Positions 26,265-35,394 of a stretch of DNA of 64,000 bases are shown here, piece by piece. Position 1 is the stretch's first letter. Every line of letters starts with the position of its first letter. Under the pieces are notes generated by a model, which made no database searches, was not told the DNA's origin, and saw nothing but the letters and a program-made list of their open reading frames with translations. The stretch spans positions 62,001 through 126,000 of the forward strand of contig NYMS01000038.1 in assembly GCA_002529455.1 (NCBI GenBank), written 5' to 3'. This stretch comes from Glycomyces fuscus. GTDB lineage: Bacteria > Actinomycetota > Actinomycetes > Streptosporangiales > Streptosporangiaceae. The position numbers were made by a program, and so were the translations under genes.

Positions 26265-27475
26265 GCGCCCCCGTCGAGGTGCGGCGCGACGCCTCCGGGG
26301 CACACGAACTGGTCTCCCTGGACAACGGCGTGCTGCGGCTGACCGCCGCCCCCGCCCTGGGCGGGCGCGTCCTCTCCGTGCGCCACCGCGGCCGTGAGCA
26401 CCTGTACCGCAACCCGCGCCTGCTGGGCGGGGACCTCCAGCCGGTGGAGGGCGTGGTGCTCGGGCCGGTGGACGGGCCGATGAGCGCGTGGGACAACGTC
26501 GGCGGCGACAAGACCTGGCCCGCGCCCCAGGGGTGGGACGGACCCGGCGAGTGGGCCGGACCGCCCGACCCGGTCCTGGACTCGGGCCCCTACACCGCCG
26601 ACGTCGCGACCGGCCCCGACGGCTCCGCGGTGCTCACCCTCACCAGCGGGGACGACCCCCGGTCGGGGCTGCGGCTCACCCGCCGCCTGACACTGGCGCC
26701 GGACAGCGCCTCCTACCTGCTGGACCTGGAGGCGGTGAACGTCTCCGGCACCGCGCGCCGGTGGGCTCTGTGGAACGTGACCCAGCTCGACGGCGGGTCC
26801 GGCGGGCAGGACGGGACCCGAGGGGTCTACGTGGGGGTGGCGGGCCCGGGCCCGCACACCGTGCCGCTCGTCGCGGGCGACGGCCGCCCCCGGGTCGTGG
26901 GGCACACGCCCTCCGCCGTGCGGGTCCCCCCGCAGGACGTGGTCGGCAAGGTGGGCTTCCCCACGGCCTCCGGGTGGCTGGCCGACGTGGGCGCCGAGGG
27001 CACCCTCACCCAGCGCTTCGGCGTGAGCGAGGGGGCCGAGTACCCGGACGGCGGGTCCAGGGCCGAGGTGTGGCTCGAATGCCCCGTGGAGCGGCCCCTG
27101 GAACACCTGGGCGGGCTGTGCCCGGTCGACCGCGTCACCGAGGTCGAGGCGCTGGGGCCGCTCACCGAGCTCGAACCGGGAGGGGCCACGGCCCTCGCCG
27201 TCGAGTTCGGCTTCGGCTCGGGGACGGGACCGGTGGCCGAGGTGACCCCCGACGGCTTCTGGAGCGAACCGCCCCGCTGGGGCGCGCGGGAGCCCGGAGG
27301 ACGGCGCCTGGCCGGGGTCTTCACGTCCTGGCGCCCGGGCACGCTGGCCCACGCCGCGTCCGGACACGCGGTGGCGCGGACCCGCCCCGGCGAGCCGGCG
27401 CGCTTCGACGCCCTGGTCCCCGAACCCGGCACGGACACCGCGCCCGCCGTCGTGTTCGCACCGGCGGGGCCGTGA
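26261..27475 (+). CDS. DUF4380-like protein of the galactose-mutarotase fold
   Basis: A 404-residue protein rich in beta-strands. LDNGVLRLTAAPALGGRVLSVRHRGREHLYRNPRLLG (near 20-55) is the start typical of aldose-1-epimerase-like sugar-binding folds, followed by WDNVGGDKTWPAPQGW (74-89) and WALWNVTQL, features of DUF4380 proteins. Role is unproven; the fold and place in a sugar operon suggest anomer interconversion or sugar binding. No signal peptide. GTG start at 26261 overlaps the dehydrogenase stop (GTGA), showing coupled translation. Confidence 0.75.
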   Translation: MSAPVEVRRDASGAHELVSLDNGVLRLTAAPALGGRVLSVRHRGREHLYRNPRLLGGDLQPVEGVVLGPVDGPMSAWDNVGGDKTWPAPQGWDGPGEWAGPPDPVLDSGPYTADVATGPDGSAVLTLTSGDDPRSGLRLTRRLTLAPDSASYLLDLEAVNVSGTARRWALWNVTQLDGGSGGQDGTRGVYVGVAGPGPHTVPLVAGDGRPRVVGHTPSAVRVPPQDVVGKVGFPTASGWLADVGAEGTLTQRFGVSEGAEYPDGGSRAEVWLECPVERPLEHLGGLCPVDRVTEVEALGPLTELEPGGATALAVEFGFGSGTGPVAEVTPDGFWSEPPRWGAREPGGRRLAGVFTSWRPGTLAHAASGHAVARTRPGEPARFDALVPEPGTDTAPAVVFAPAGP

Positions 27476-27517
27476 CCGGCCGGGGGCGGACCGGTACCTA
27501 CCAGCTCAGGGAGTGAC

Positions 27518-28273
27518 ATGACAGACACCAGGCACGGCGGAGTGACGGCCGTGGTCACCGGCGCGGCGCGGGGCATCGGGGAGGCCACCGCCCGCCGACT
27601 GGCGGCCGAGGGGGCCTCGGTGGTGCTGACCGACCTGTCCCCGCACCTGGAGGGAGCCGCCGAACGCATCCGCGCGGAGGGCGGGCGAGCCCTGGCGGTG
27701 CGGGCCGACGTGAGCGACGAGGCCTCCTGGGACGGGGTCGTGGCGGCGGCCCGGGACGCCTTCGGGCCGGTGGGCGTCCTGGTCTCCAACGCCTACACCT
27801 TCGAGCAGGCGCCCGCCCACGAGACCACGCTCGGCTCCTGGGAGCGCCAGCTCGCCGTCAACCTCACGGGCGCGTTCCTGGGGGTGCGCGCCTGCCTGGA
27901 CGACCTCTCCGCCGGCGGCGGCAGCGTCGTCATCACCTCCTCGGTCCACGCCTGGTTCGGGCTCCCCGGCCGTCCGGCCTACGCCACCACCAAGGGCGGG
28001 CTCACCGCCCTGACCCGCCAGCTCGCCGTCGAGTACGGGCCGCGCGTACGCGTCAACTGCGTGCTGCCCGGCCCGATCCTCACCGCCGCCTGGGAGGGCG
28101 TGGGCGAGGAGGACCGCCGCGACAGCGTCGCGCAGACCGCGGCGGGCCGCTTCGGCGACCCGGACGAGGTCGCCTCCGTCATCTCCTTCCTCGCCTCCGC
28201 GGAGGCCTCCTACGTCACCGGCACGAGCCTGCCGGTGGACGGAGGGTGGAGTATCTACAAGGCGTCGTCGTGA
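27518..28273 (+). CDS. SDR-family sugar dehydrogenase candidate
   Basis: A 251-residue classical SDR. Cofactor loop TGAARGIG (14-21), Asp39 after the second strand (VVLTDL) favouring NAD, catalytic Ser about 141-142, and YATTK (Tyr155, Lys159). The usual NNAG at 91 reads SNAY, an odd change at a structural position. The C-terminus has VTGTSLPVDGGWSIYKAS, typical of glucose/arabinose/galactose dehydrogenase-like SDRs. It is a good candidate for the first step (aldose to lactone) together with, or instead of, the zinc enzyme. AGGGAGTGAC precedes ATG. Confidence 0.85.
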   Translation: MTDTRHGGVTAVVTGAARGIGEATARRLAAEGASVVLTDLSPHLEGAAERIRAEGGRALAVRADVSDEASWDGVVAAARDAFGPVGVLVSNAYTFEQAPAHETTLGSWERQLAVNLTGAFLGVRACLDDLSAGGGSVVITSSVHAWFGLPGRPAYATTKGGLTALTRQLAVEYGPRVRVNCVLPGPILTAAWEGVGEEDRRDSVAQTAAGRFGDPDEVASVISFLASAEASYVTGTSLPVDGGWSIYKASS

Positions 28274-28298
28274 CGGGACGCCCGGAACGGAGGAAGTG

Positions 28299-29030
28299 AT
28301 GGCGGCCTACTCGGGACGCGGTGTGCACGGCCAGACGGTGCGGTTGCTGGGAGAACGCGTGCTCTCCGGCGCGATCGGCGAGGGGGAGACGATCGACCTG
28401 GCCGCGCTCAGCGGCGAGCTCGACCTGAGCCTCACCGCGATCCGCGAGGCGATCAAGGTCCTGGCGGCCAAGGGGCTGGTCGGCTCACGGCAGAGGAAGG
28501 GGACCTTCGTGCGCCCCCGCGGCGACTGGAACCTGCTCGACCCGGACGTGGTCCGGTGGCGGATCGCCGCGGGCGCGGGCGACGTCTTCTTCGGTGAGCT
28601 GGCCGAGCTGCGCGACGCCCTGGAGCCCGCCGCCGCCCGCCTCGCGGCCCGGCGCCGCACCGACGCCGACGTCGCCGAGCTGCGCGCGGCGCTCGCGGAC
28701 ATCGCCGACTCCGGCCACGGCCCGGCGGAGGAGGCCGCGCGGGCCGACCTGCGCTGGCACCGCGCGCTGCTGGCGGCCACGCACAACGAGCTGTTCACCC
28801 GCACGGACGTCTTCTTCGCCGCGGGGCTCTCCGAACGCGACCGCCTGGTCCACGGAGGCGCCCACGGCGACCCGGTGCCCAGCCACGGCGCGGTCACCGA
28901 GGCCGTCGCCGCGGGCGACCCCCTCGCCGCCGAGGCCGCCATGCGCTCCCTGCTGGACCAGGCCAGGGAGGACCTCCTCCGCGTCACCGAGGACGACGCG
29001 GCCGAAGACGATCTGGAGAGACCGCAGTGA
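28299..29030 (+). CDS. FadR-subfamily GntR regulator of the sugar-acid operon
   Basis: A 243-residue GntR regulator. The N-terminal winged helix (about 10-75) includes LSLTAIREAIKVLAAKGLVGSRQRKGTFVRP, and an all-helical FCD effector domain follows (about 95-225; ELRDALEPAAARLAARRRTDAD). FCD regulators often sense organic or sugar acids, here perhaps the aldonate or its dehydrated product. ATG at 28299 is favoured over an adjacent GTG because GGAGG lies 5 bases upstream. It is inside the operon it probably controls; its stop overlaps the dehydratase start (GTGA). Confidence 0.88.
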   Translation: MAAYSGRGVHGQTVRLLGERVLSGAIGEGETIDLAALSGELDLSLTAIREAIKVLAAKGLVGSRQRKGTFVRPRGDWNLLDPDVVRWRIAAGAGDVFFGELAELRDALEPAAARLAARRRTDADVAELRAALADIADSGHGPAEEAARADLRWHRALLAATHNELFTRTDVFFAAGLSERDRLVHGGAHGDPVPSHGAVTEAVAAGDPLAAEAAMRSLLDQAREDLLRVTEDDAAEDDLERPQ

Positions 29031-30172
29031 GAATCACCCGTATCGAGACCTTCCTGGTCCCGCCCCGGTGGCTGATGTGCCGGGTGGAGACCGACGAGGG
29101 GGTCGTCGGCTGGGGCGAGCCCGTGGTGGAGGGGCGGGCGGAGACCGTGCGGGCCGCGGTCGAGGAACTGTCCGAACTCCTCCTGGGCCAGGACCCCGCC
29201 CCCATCGAGTACCACTGGCAGCGCCTCACCAAGGCCGCGTTCTACCGGGGCGGGCCGGTGCTGTCCAGCGCGGTCGCGGGACTCGACCAGGCCCTGTGGG
29301 ACATCGCGGGCAAGCGTCTGGGCGTGCCCGTGCACCAGCTCCTCGGCGGCCCCGTCCGCGACAGGGTGCGCGTGTACGGCTGGGTCGGCGGCGACGACCC
29401 GGCCGAGCTGGCGGAGGCGGTCTCGGCCCGTGTGGAGTCCGGGCTGACCGCCGTGAAGATGAACGCGTCCGGGGTGATGGGGCGTTCGGCCACCGTGCGC
29501 GAGATCGACGGCGTCGTGGACCGGCTGGCCGGGGTGCGCGAGGCGCTGGGACCCGACGGGGACGTGGCCGTGGACTTCCACGGCCGCTTCAACGCGGCCA
29601 CCGCCCGCAGGGTCCTGCCCCTGCTGGAGCCCCTGCGCCCCATGTTCGTGGAGGAGCCCGTCCTGCCCGAGTACGGGCACCTGCTCGGGGACGTCGTACG
29701 GTGCAGCCCGGTGCCCATCGCCACCGGGGAGCGCCTGTTCGGCCGGACCGACTTCCTCCCCGCTCTCCAGGCGGGGGTCGCGGTCGTCCAGCCCGACCTC
29801 TCCCACGCGGGGGGGATCTCCGAGGTGCGCAGGATCGCCTCCCTCGCCGAGACCTACGACGCCCTCCTGGCCCCGCACTGCCCGCTCGGCCCCGTGGCCC
29901 TGGCCGCGAGCCTCCAGGTCGCCTTCGCCACGCCCAACTTCCTCATCCAGGAACAGAGCATCGGCATCCACTACAACCGGGACGCCGAACTGCTCGACTA
30001 CGTCCTGGACACCGCCGTCTTCGCCTTCCCCGACGGGCACATCCGCCGCCCCGGGGGCCCGGGGCTGGGCGTGAGCGTGGACGAGGACGCCGTGCGCAGG
30101 GCGGACCGGACGGGCCACCGCTGGAGGCCGCCGGTGTGGAGCCACGAGGACGGCTCCTTCGCGGAGTGGTGA
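29027..30172 (+). CDS. dgoD: D-galactonate dehydratase-like enolase-superfamily enzyme
   Basis: A 381-residue mandelate-racemase/enolase-superfamily dehydratase. Metal ligands are Asp183 (AVDFHGRF), Glu209 (FVEEPV) and Glu235 (ATGERLFGR). His185 lies in the same strand as Asp183, and His284 (LAPHCPLGP) is the other catalytic base. This arrangement is that of D-galactonate dehydratase DgoD. It removes water from an aldonate to give a 2-keto-3-deoxy acid. Related enzymes accept gluconate or other aldonates, so substrate is not certain. It is translationally coupled to the regulator gene before it. Confidence 0.85.
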   Translation: MRITRIETFLVPPRWLMCRVETDEGVVGWGEPVVEGRAETVRAAVEELSELLLGQDPAPIEYHWQRLTKAAFYRGGPVLSSAVAGLDQALWDIAGKRLGVPVHQLLGGPVRDRVRVYGWVGGDDPAELAEAVSARVESGLTAVKMNASGVMGRSATVREIDGVVDRLAGVREALGPDGDVAVDFHGRFNAATARRVLPLLEPLRPMFVEEPVLPEYGHLLGDVVRCSPVPIATGERLFGRTDFLPALQAGVAVVQPDLSHAGGISEVRRIASLAETYDALLAPHCPLGPVALAASLQVAFATPNFLIQEQSIGIHYNRDAELLDYVLDTAVFAFPDGHIRRPGGPGLGVSVDEDAVRRADRTGHRWRPPVWSHEDGSFAEW

Positions 30173-30189
30173 GAAGGGGAGTGACACGC

Positions 30190-31050
30190 ATGCTGTGCCG
30201 ACCGTGGAGCACGGACCGCTTCGAACTGGGGGAGGGGCTGCGCCGACAGGGCCGGGACCTGCTCATGGTGGACATCCTCACCGGCAGGCTCCTCAGACTC
30301 GACCCCCTCGTCCCGGGCCCGGCCGAGGTGCTCGCCACGCTCGACGTGCCCCTGGGTGCGGTCGCCCCCGTCCTGGACCGGCCGGGGGCGCACGTCGCGG
30401 CGGCGGGCACGGGGGTGGCGCTGCTCACCGAGGACGGCGGGCCGCGGTGGCTGGCCAGGCCCGAGGACGGCGCGGCCACGCCGATGAGGATGAACGACGG
30501 CTGCTGTGACCCGCGGGGGAGGTTCTGGGCGGGGTCGATGGCCTACGACGGCACCCCCGGGGCCGGCTCCCTCTACCGCGCCGACCCCGACGGCCGGGTC
30601 ACACGGGTCCTGGAGGGCTACACCGTCCCCAACGGCCCCGCCTTCACCGCGAACGGTGCCCGTATGTACCTCGCCGACAGCGCCGAGGGCAGGATCGACT
30701 CCTACGAGGTCCTCCCCGACGGCAGCCCCGGGGCGCGGACCGTCTTCGCCCGGCTCGGGGAGGGGAGCCCCGACGGGATGCAGGTCGACGCGCGGGGACA
30801 CCTGTGGGTCGCGGTCTGGGGAGCGGGAAGGGTGCACCGCTACGACCCCGACGGGGCCCTGGAGCGCGTGGTGGACCTGCCCGCCGTCCAGCCCACGAGC
30901 GTGTGCGTCGTCGACGCCCCCGACCCCCGGCTGTTCGTCGCCTCCGCCTCGCTCGGCCTCGACCGCGCCGGTCCCGGCGACGGCGCCCTCTTCTCGGTCC
31001 CCGTGGACGTCTCCGCCCCGGCGGCCCACCCCTTCGGAGGAAACCCGTGA
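30190..31050 (+). CDS. SMP-30/gluconolactonase family sugar lactonase
   Basis: A 286-residue six-bladed propeller lactonase. Metal-site residues typical of the family are Glu15 (ELGEGLR), Asn102 (RMNDGCCDPRGRFWAGSM), Asn148 (VPNGPAF) and Asp195 (SPDGMQVD). It would open the aldonolactone produced by the dehydrogenases. ATG at 30190 gives the family-typical N-terminus with AAGGGGAGTG upstream; GTG at 30181 is an alternative. Its stop overlaps the kinase GTG start. Cytosolic. Confidence 0.88.
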   Translation: MLCRPWSTDRFELGEGLRRQGRDLLMVDILTGRLLRLDPLVPGPAEVLATLDVPLGAVAPVLDRPGAHVAAAGTGVALLTEDGGPRWLARPEDGAATPMRMNDGCCDPRGRFWAGSMAYDGTPGAGSLYRADPDGRVTRVLEGYTVPNGPAFTANGARMYLADSAEGRIDSYEVLPDGSPGARTVFARLGEGSPDGMQVDARGHLWVAVWGAGRVHRYDPDGALERVVDLPAVQPTSVCVVDAPDPRLFVASASLGLDRAGPGDGALFSVPVDVSAPAAHPFGGNP

Positions 31051-32027
31051 CACCCCAGGTCACCTGTGTCGGTGAGACCATGCTGCTGCTCACCGCGACC
31101 GCGCCGGTCCCCCTGGACCGGGCCCCGCTCCTGTCCATGGGCGCCGCGGGCGCGGAGTCCAACGTCGCGTGCGCCCTGGCGGCCCTCGGGCACCGTGCCG
31201 CCTGGCTCGGCAGCGTGGGCGACGACCCCTTCGGGCGGGTGGTCGTGCGGAGCCTGCGCGAACGCGGCGTGGACGTGTCCGGCGTGCGGACCGACCCCGA
31301 CCGGCCCACGGGCCTGCTCGCCAAGGACCCCTCGCCCTCGGGCAGCGCGGTCCACTACTACCGCACGGGGTCGGCGGCCTCGGCCCTGGGCCCCGAACTG
31401 GCCGGACACCCCCACCTCCGGGCGGCCGGGACGGTGCACCTGTCGGGCGTCACCCCGGCGCTCTCCCCGGCGTGCGACGCCCTCGCCGAGAGCCTGCTGG
31501 CCGACCCCGGGCTGACGGTGAGCTTCGACGTCAACCACCGGCCCCGCCTCTGGGAGCCGGGGGAGGCGGCCCCCCGCCTCCTGGAGCTGGCCCGGCTCGC
31601 CGACATCGTCCTCGTCGGCAGGGACGAGGCCGAGGAGCTGTGGGGCGCCCCCACCGCCCGCGACGTCCGGTCGCTGCTGCCCGACGTGGGCCGCCTCGTG
31701 GTCAAGGACGCCGAACACGGCGCCACCGAGTTCCGCGGCGACGGCGAGCAGTACGTGCCCGCGCCAGAGGTGGAGGTCGTCGAGCCGGTGGGGGCCGGGG
31801 ACGCCTTCGCCGCCGGATACCTGGCGGGACACCTGCGCGGCCTCGACGCACGGGGCCGCCTGCGGCTGGGGCACCTGTGCGCCGGACGCGTCCTGCGCGT
31901 GGTGGGGGACCTCGCCGACCCGCCCCCGGCACGGCAGGTGGAAGAGCTCCTGGGGATCCCCGACGACCTGTGGACCGACCACGCTTCGGCGGCCGTGGCC
32001 GCCGTGAGAGGAGACGAACATGAGTGA
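31047..32027 (+). CDS. PfkB-family sugar kinase, 2-keto-3-deoxy-aldonate kinase candidate
   Basis: A 326-residue ribokinase-fold kinase. The N-terminal GAAGAESNVACALAALG (32-48) resembles the PfkB 'GG-N-A' sugar-binding signature, and the catalytic VGAGDAFAAGYLAG (248-261) holds the Asp252 base. Its place between lactonase and KDPG-type aldolase points to phosphorylation of 2-keto-3-deoxygluconate or -galactonate at C6. It is not of the DgoK family used by enteric bacteria for the galactonate route. The last eight bases overlap the aldolase start. Confidence 0.85.
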   Translation: MTPQVTCVGETMLLLTATAPVPLDRAPLLSMGAAGAESNVACALAALGHRAAWLGSVGDDPFGRVVVRSLRERGVDVSGVRTDPDRPTGLLAKDPSPSGSAVHYYRTGSAASALGPELAGHPHLRAAGTVHLSGVTPALSPACDALAESLLADPGLTVSFDVNHRPRLWEPGEAAPRLLELARLADIVLVGRDEAEELWGAPTARDVRSLLPDVGRLVVKDAEHGATEFRGDGEQYVPAPEVEVVEPVGAGDAFAAGYLAGHLRGLDARGRLRLGHLCAGRVLRVVGDLADPPPARQVEELLGIPDDLWTDHASAAVAAVRGDEHE

Positions 32028-32616
32028 CGAGGGACTGGACGGGCTGTTCGCGGGACACAGCGTGCTGGCGATCCTGCGGGGCATGCCCGTGGACACCACG
32101 GTCGAACTGGCCGAGCGCGCGTGGGACCTGGGCATCACCGCGGTCGAGGTGCCCGCCCGGGACCCCCGCGGGCTGGAGGCGCTGCGTGCGACCGTCAGGG
32201 CCGGAGCCGAGCGCGGCCGCCCCGTCGGCGCGGGCACGGTGATCTCCCCCCGGCAGGTCCGCGCCGTGGCCGGGGCCGGTGCCGCCTTCACCGTCGCGCC
32301 GGGTTTCGACGCGGAGGTCATGGCCGCATCGGAGGCGGAGGGGATGCCCCACCTGCCCGGTGTGGCGACCCCGAGCGACGTCCAGGGCGTGCTGAGGGCG
32401 GGCGGCCGCTGGATGAAGGCCTTCCCCGCGACGTCGCTCGGCACGGAGTGGTTCCGCGCCCTGCGCGGGCCCTTCCCCGAGGTGCGGATCGTGGCCACCG
32501 GCGGCATGGACGCCCGCAACGCGCGGGAGTACCTGGACGCGGGAGCGCGGATGGTGGCGGTCGGCTCGGCCCTGGCGGACCCCGACCAGATCCCCCTCCT
32601 CGCCGAACTCGTCTGA
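32020..32616 (+). CDS. KDPG/KDPGal-type aldolase
   Basis: A 198-residue class-I aldolase (Eda/DgoA family). The Schiff-base lysine is Lys133 in WMKAFPA and the partner Glu43 lies in VEVPARDP; GAGTVISPRQV and ATGGMDARNAREYL are further family features. It splits 2-keto-3-deoxy-6-phospho-gluconate or -galactonate into pyruvate and glyceraldehyde-3-phosphate, closing the pathway. ATG at 32020 overlaps the kinase gene by 8 bases. Only 16 bases separate its stop from that of the convergent aldo/keto reductase gene. Confidence 0.9.
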   Translation: MSDEGLDGLFAGHSVLAILRGMPVDTTVELAERAWDLGITAVEVPARDPRGLEALRATVRAGAERGRPVGAGTVISPRQVRAVAGAGAAFTVAPGFDAEVMAASEAEGMPHLPGVATPSDVQGVLRAGGRWMKAFPATSLGTEWFRALRGPFPEVRIVATGGMDARNAREYLDAGARMVAVGSALADPDQIPLLAELV

Positions 32617-32632
32617 ACGCGTCCGGGGCCTT

Positions 32633-33604
32633 TCAGGAGTCCCCGGGCGGCTCCGGGTCGGTGGCCCCGGTCAGCAGGGCCGCGGACTCCTCGTCCAGCC
32701 GCAGGTGGTTGGCCGGGAGGAGCTCGGCCAGCTGGCCGGTGTCGCGGGCGCTGGCGAGCACCGAGGCCACGGACGGCCGGCTCGCCAGCCACGCCAGGGC
32801 CACCGCCGCGGGGGAGGCCCCGTGGCGTTCGGCCACCGTGTCCAGGGCGTCGAGCACCCGTCGGCCGCGCGGTTCGTCCAGGTAGGCGCGGGCCTTCCCG
32901 GCGCGCGGGCTGTCGACGCCGGCGGAGCCCGGACGGTACTTGCCGGTGAGGAAGCCGCGGGCCAGGCCGAAGTAGGGCAGCAGCGCCAGGCCGCGCTCGC
33001 GCGCCAGCGGCACCAGGTCGGCCTCGATTCCGCGTTCCACCAGGTTGTACAGGGGCTGCACGCACACCGGGGCGTGCAGCCCCCGCTCCTCGCAGATGTC
33101 CAGCCACGCCCGGATGCGGCCGGGTTTGTGGTTGGACAGCCCCACGTGGCGCACCACGCCCTCGTCCACCAGGTCGGAGAAGGCCTCGGCGCTCTCGGCC
33201 AGCGGGGTGTCGAGGTCGTCGAAGTGCGCGTAGTACAGGTCCACGGCCTCCACGCCCAGCCGTTCCAGCGAGGCCTTCGCGGCGGCCCTGACGTTGGCCG
33301 CGGACAGGCCGCGGAAGTCGGGGTGCTCGCTGACCTTCGTGGCGATCACCATGTCCGAGGGGCGCCCGCGCGAGGCGAGCCAGCGGCCGATGACCGTCTC
33401 GGACTCGCCGCCCCGGTGGCCCTCGACCCACGCGGAGTAGGAGTCGGCGGTGTCGAGGAAGTTCCCGCCCGCCGCGGTGTAGGCGTCCAGGATCCGGAAG
33501 GAGGCGTGCTCGTCCGCGGTCCAGCCGAAGACGTTCCCGCCCAGGCACAGGGGGGACACGCGCAGGGAGGATTCCCCCAGTTGGCGAAGCCGTACGTGGT
33601 TCAT
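32633..33604 (-). CDS. Aldo/keto reductase (AKR, YajO/IolS-like)
   Basis: A 323-residue AKR. LRQLGESSLRVSPLCLGGNVFGW (6-28), FLDTADSYSAW (Asp51 and Tyr57 region) and VIATKVSEHP give Asp, Tyr and Lys of the tetrad, and the usual His is present in YYAHFDD. This is the subgroup with YajO, IolS and voltage-gated-channel beta subunits. Substrate is unknown; it lies downstream of xylulokinase on the same strand, so a role in sugar or sugar-alcohol turnover is reasonable. GGAGGCAGGGTCAGC precedes ATG. Confidence 0.82.
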   Translation of the reverse strand: MNHVRLRQLGESSLRVSPLCLGGNVFGWTADEHASFRILDAYTAAGGNFLDTADSYSAWVEGHRGGESETVIGRWLASRGRPSDMVIATKVSEHPDFRGLSAANVRAAAKASLERLGVEAVDLYYAHFDDLDTPLAESAEAFSDLVDEGVVRHVGLSNHKPGRIRAWLDICEERGLHAPVCVQPLYNLVERGIEADLVPLARERGLALLPYFGLARGFLTGKYRPGSAGVDSPRAGKARAYLDEPRGRRVLDALDTVAERHGASPAAVALAWLASRPSVASVLASARDTGQLAELLPANHLRLDEESAALLTGATDPEPPGDS

Positions 33605-33713
33605 GCTGACCCTGCCTCCGTCGAGTGGTGGCTGCGCCGCCAGGCTAGGTCAGCGGGTACCGGGGAACCGCGGTTTGATCCCCTCTCGGGGTGTCACGCC
33701 GGGAGGGCGGGCC

Positions 33714-35099
33714 CTAGACGCCGTGGGCGGAGCGGCGCGCCCCGGCGTAGCGTTCGCGCACGTGCGGCGCGTCCACGGGCTCGGCGAAGGCCTCCGGCTC
33801 ACCGAGGTCCCAGACCGGGGCCTCGGCGGTTCCCGCCAGCGTCCACGCCGCCTGCCGGGCGGCGCCCACGGCCACGTACTCGGCGGGCCGCGGCACGACC
33901 ACCTGCGCGCCCAGCACGGTCGGCGCGACCGCGCGCACGGCGGCCGACCGGGCCGCCCCGCCCACGAGCAGCACCCGGCTGACCGGGATCCCGGTGTCGG
34001 TCATCGCGGACAGCCCGTCGGCCAGTCCGCACAGCATGCCCTCCACCGCCGCGCGGGCGATGTTCTCCGGGCGCATGTTCGACCGGCGCAGCCCGTGCAG
34101 CGACCCCGCGGCGTCGGGCAGCACCGGCGTGCGCTCGCCGTCCAGGTAGGGCAGCAGCACGACGCCCCCGGCGCCCGGCTCGGCGGCCAGCGCCAGCTCG
34201 TCCAGCCCCGCCAGGTCCACGCCCAGCATCGCGGCGGTGGCGCCCAGCACCCGCGCCGCGTTCAGGGTGCACACCAGCGGCAGGTACCGGCCCGTCGCGT
34301 CGGCGTAGCCGCAGATGATGCCGCTGGGGTCCTGCGTGGGGCCCTCGCTCACGGCGAACACGGTGCCGCTGGTGCCCAGGGAGACCACCGCGTCCCCCGG
34401 GCGCAGCCCCAGTCCCAGGGCGCTGCCCATGTTGTCCCCGGTGCCCGGGGCCACCAGCGCGCCCGAGGGCGTGCGCCCCACGGCCTCGGCCGGTTCCACC
34501 ACGCGCGGCACCCGGACCTCGCGCCCGAACGCACGTGCCAGCAGGTCGGGACGGTAGGCGTTCTCGGTCGCCGACCAGTAGCCGGTGCCCGAGGCGTCGC
34601 CCCGGTCCGTGGTGGGCTCGGTCCCGGCTCCGGCCAGCCGCCAGGTGAGCCAGTCGTGGGGGAGCATCACCGCGGTCGTGCGGTCGGCGTGCTCGGGCTC
34701 GTGCCGCGCCAGCCAGCGCAGCTTGCTGACGGTCAGGCTGGCGTTGGGCACGTTGTCCACGGCCTTGGCCCACTCGGCGGGGCCGCCCAGCTCCTCGATC
34801 AGGTCCAGGGCCGTCCCGGCCGAACGGGTGTCGTTCCACAGCAGCGCCGGGCGGACCACCGCGCCGACCTCGTCCACGGCGACCATGCCGTGCTGCTGTC
34901 CGGCGACGGAGACGGCGGCCACGTCGTCGAGCAGGCCGGAGGAGGCCTCCTCCAGGGCCGACCACCAGGCGTCGGGGTGGACCTCGGTCCCGTCGGGGTG
35001 CGGGGCGCGGGCCTCGCGCACCACCGAGCCGCTGTCGGCGTCACAGACCACGACCTTGCAGGACTGGGTCGAGCTGTCGATTCCGGCGACCAGGGGCAT
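33714..35099 (-). CDS. xylB: Xylulokinase
   Basis: A 461-residue FGGY-family kinase. [15 protein letters not shown] (6-20) is the N-terminal ATPase strand pair, [13 protein letters not shown] and [12 protein letters not shown] are xylulokinase-specific, [20 protein letters not shown] carries the catalytic Asp, and [14 protein letters not shown] is the C-terminal ATP motif. It phosphorylates D-xylulose to feed the pentose-phosphate pathway. The ATG at 35099 has GGAG 8 bases upstream; an in-frame upstream ATG (35180) lies within the promoter. No xylose isomerase gene is adjacent. Confidence 0.9.
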   Translation of the reverse strand: MPLVAGIDSSTQSCKVVVCDADSGSVVREARAPHPDGTEVHPDAWWSALEEASSGLLDDVAAVSVAGQQHGMVAVDEVGAVVRPALLWNDTRSAGTALDLIEELGGPAEWAKAVDNVPNASLTVSKLRWLARHEPEHADRTTAVMLPHDWLTWRLAGAGTEPTTDRGDASGTGYWSATENAYRPDLLARAFGREVRVPRVVEPAEAVGRTPSGALVAPGTGDNMGSALGLGLRPGDAVVSLGTSGTVFAVSEGPTQDPSGIICGYADATGRYLPLVCTLNAARVLGATAAMLGVDLAGLDELALAAEPGAGGVVLLPYLDGERTPVLPDAAGSLHGLRRSNMRPENIARAAVEGMLCGLADGLSAMTDTGIPVSRVLLVGGAARSAAVRAVAPTVLGAQVVVPRPAEYVAVGAARQAAWTLAGTAEAPVWDLGEPEAFAEPVDAPHVRERYAGARRSAHGV

Positions 35100-35164
35100 G
35101 GTTCTCGCTCCGTGAGGGCAGGGTGGGTGGCAACCCTCACAACCTAGAGGATGGGAGACGGCAC

Positions 35165-35180
35165 TGGAAAGCGCTGTCAC
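35165..35180. promoter_or_regulatory. LacI-like operator ahead of xylB
   Basis: TGGAAAGCGCTGTCAC is close to the LacI-family consensus TGGAAAGCGCTTTCCA, with the left half intact. It is 65 bases upstream of the xylB start codon. No LacI-family gene is in the window. Confidence 0.5.
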
Positions 35181-35323
35181 TCTCCGTCGTCACGGTGTGA
35201 CCGCTTCTCCGGTGCGCCGCCCGCCTCCCTCCCGCTCCGGCGCGGGGCGGGGCGCCGGGCGCGGGGAGGGGGTGCGCGCCGGGCGTCTCCGGCCTTCTCC
35301 GGTCACCGCCGGTGCGGCGGCAG

Positions 35324-35394
35324 ACGTGGGATGTGTGGCCGATCCCACGTATCGAAAGTCTCAGAAGTGCCAATTCCTACCAATCCGGTGGATT
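35324..35394 (+). promoter_or_regulatory. Palindromes in the metQ upstream region
   Basis: ACGTGGGAT (35324-35332) pairs with ATCCCACGT (35342-35350). Further on, AATCC-GGT-GGATT (35382-35394) sits in the least GC-rich part, a probable promoter. CCTAC...ATTAAG around the second palindrome recurs in the upstream region of the SsuA-like gene (36771-36783). No SAM riboswitch was recognised. Confidence 0.4.
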
